NCBI GenBank assembly: GCA_013365325.1
Contig: JABVXV010000104.1
Location: forward strand, 126,152 to 190,151
Direction of reading: 5' to 3'
From: Dipetalonema caudispina
Lineage: Eukaryota > Nematoda > Chromadorea > Rhabditida > Onchocercidae
Length of the DNA stretch: 64,000 bases
In this document: positions 63,914 to 64,000 of the stretch, piece by piece
How the letters are laid out: every line of letters begins with the position of its first letter
How positions within the stretch are numbered: the first letter of the stretch is position 1
The notes under the pieces: model-generated
Told to the model about the DNA's origin: nothing
The model's database searches: none
The model's input: the letters and a program-made list of their open reading frames with translations, nothing else
Program-made: the position numbers and the translations under genes

Positions 63914-64000
63914 ACTTGACTTTTCATCAAATATCCTCCATCTGATCTATAAAACAGCTTTTATATGATCGAAACAATTAAATTTAAAATATTTAGAAAA

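Overview
This is a eukaryotic window, most likely from a nematode and probably a filarial/spirurid worm. The DNA is very AT-rich. Every recognisable gene is split into many short exons by introns with T-rich TTTCAG/TTTTAG acceptors, and two genes have an acceptor-like signal just upstream of the start codon, as expected where a spliced leader is added. The best genus-level clue is a C-terminal gene whose closest recalled relative is the nematode BMP ligand DBL-1. No rRNA, tRNA, CRISPR or bacterial-type operon was seen. The species cannot be fixed from sequence alone.

Layout, left to right. (1) 250-3691, + strand: the 3' part of an unrecognised gene that runs off the left edge; its reading frame closes cleanly only if one intron, and possibly two, uses a GC donor. 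(2) 5378-10815, - strand: an 18-exon striatin gene, convergent with gene 1. (3) About 8.2 kb of non-coding DNA lies between the head-to-head striatin and GTPBP2 genes. (4) 19065-23349, + strand: a complete 12-exon GTPBP2-type translational GTPase that lacks two residues usually needed for GTP hydrolysis. (5) 27517-38284, + strand: a single-pass membrane protein with two EGF-like modules and a PPxY-bearing cytoplasmic tail; its last eight exons are solid, its first three are my reconstruction. (6) About 23 kb without a convincing gene, containing a 100-N assembly gap whose two flanks are the same 121 bp, and a GC-rich hairpin that is out of character for this genome. (7) 61444-63831, + strand: a complete 7-exon dbl-1/BMP-type TGF-beta ligand.

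The genes do not form a pathway. Striatin (a PP2A scaffold of STRIPAK), GTPBP2 (ribosome-associated GTPase family) and the DBL-1 ligand (body size and innate immunity in C. elegans) are conserved animal genes. The EGF membrane protein and gene 1 were not matched to a named family. The observations most worth following are the double loss of catalytic residues in the GTPBP2 protein, the EGF/PPxY receptor-like protein, the long N-terminal extension and splice options of dbl-1, the GC-AG introns, and the false-looking assembly gap.

All exon boundaries were read by eye from splice signals, phase and family resemblance; no transcript or database search was available.
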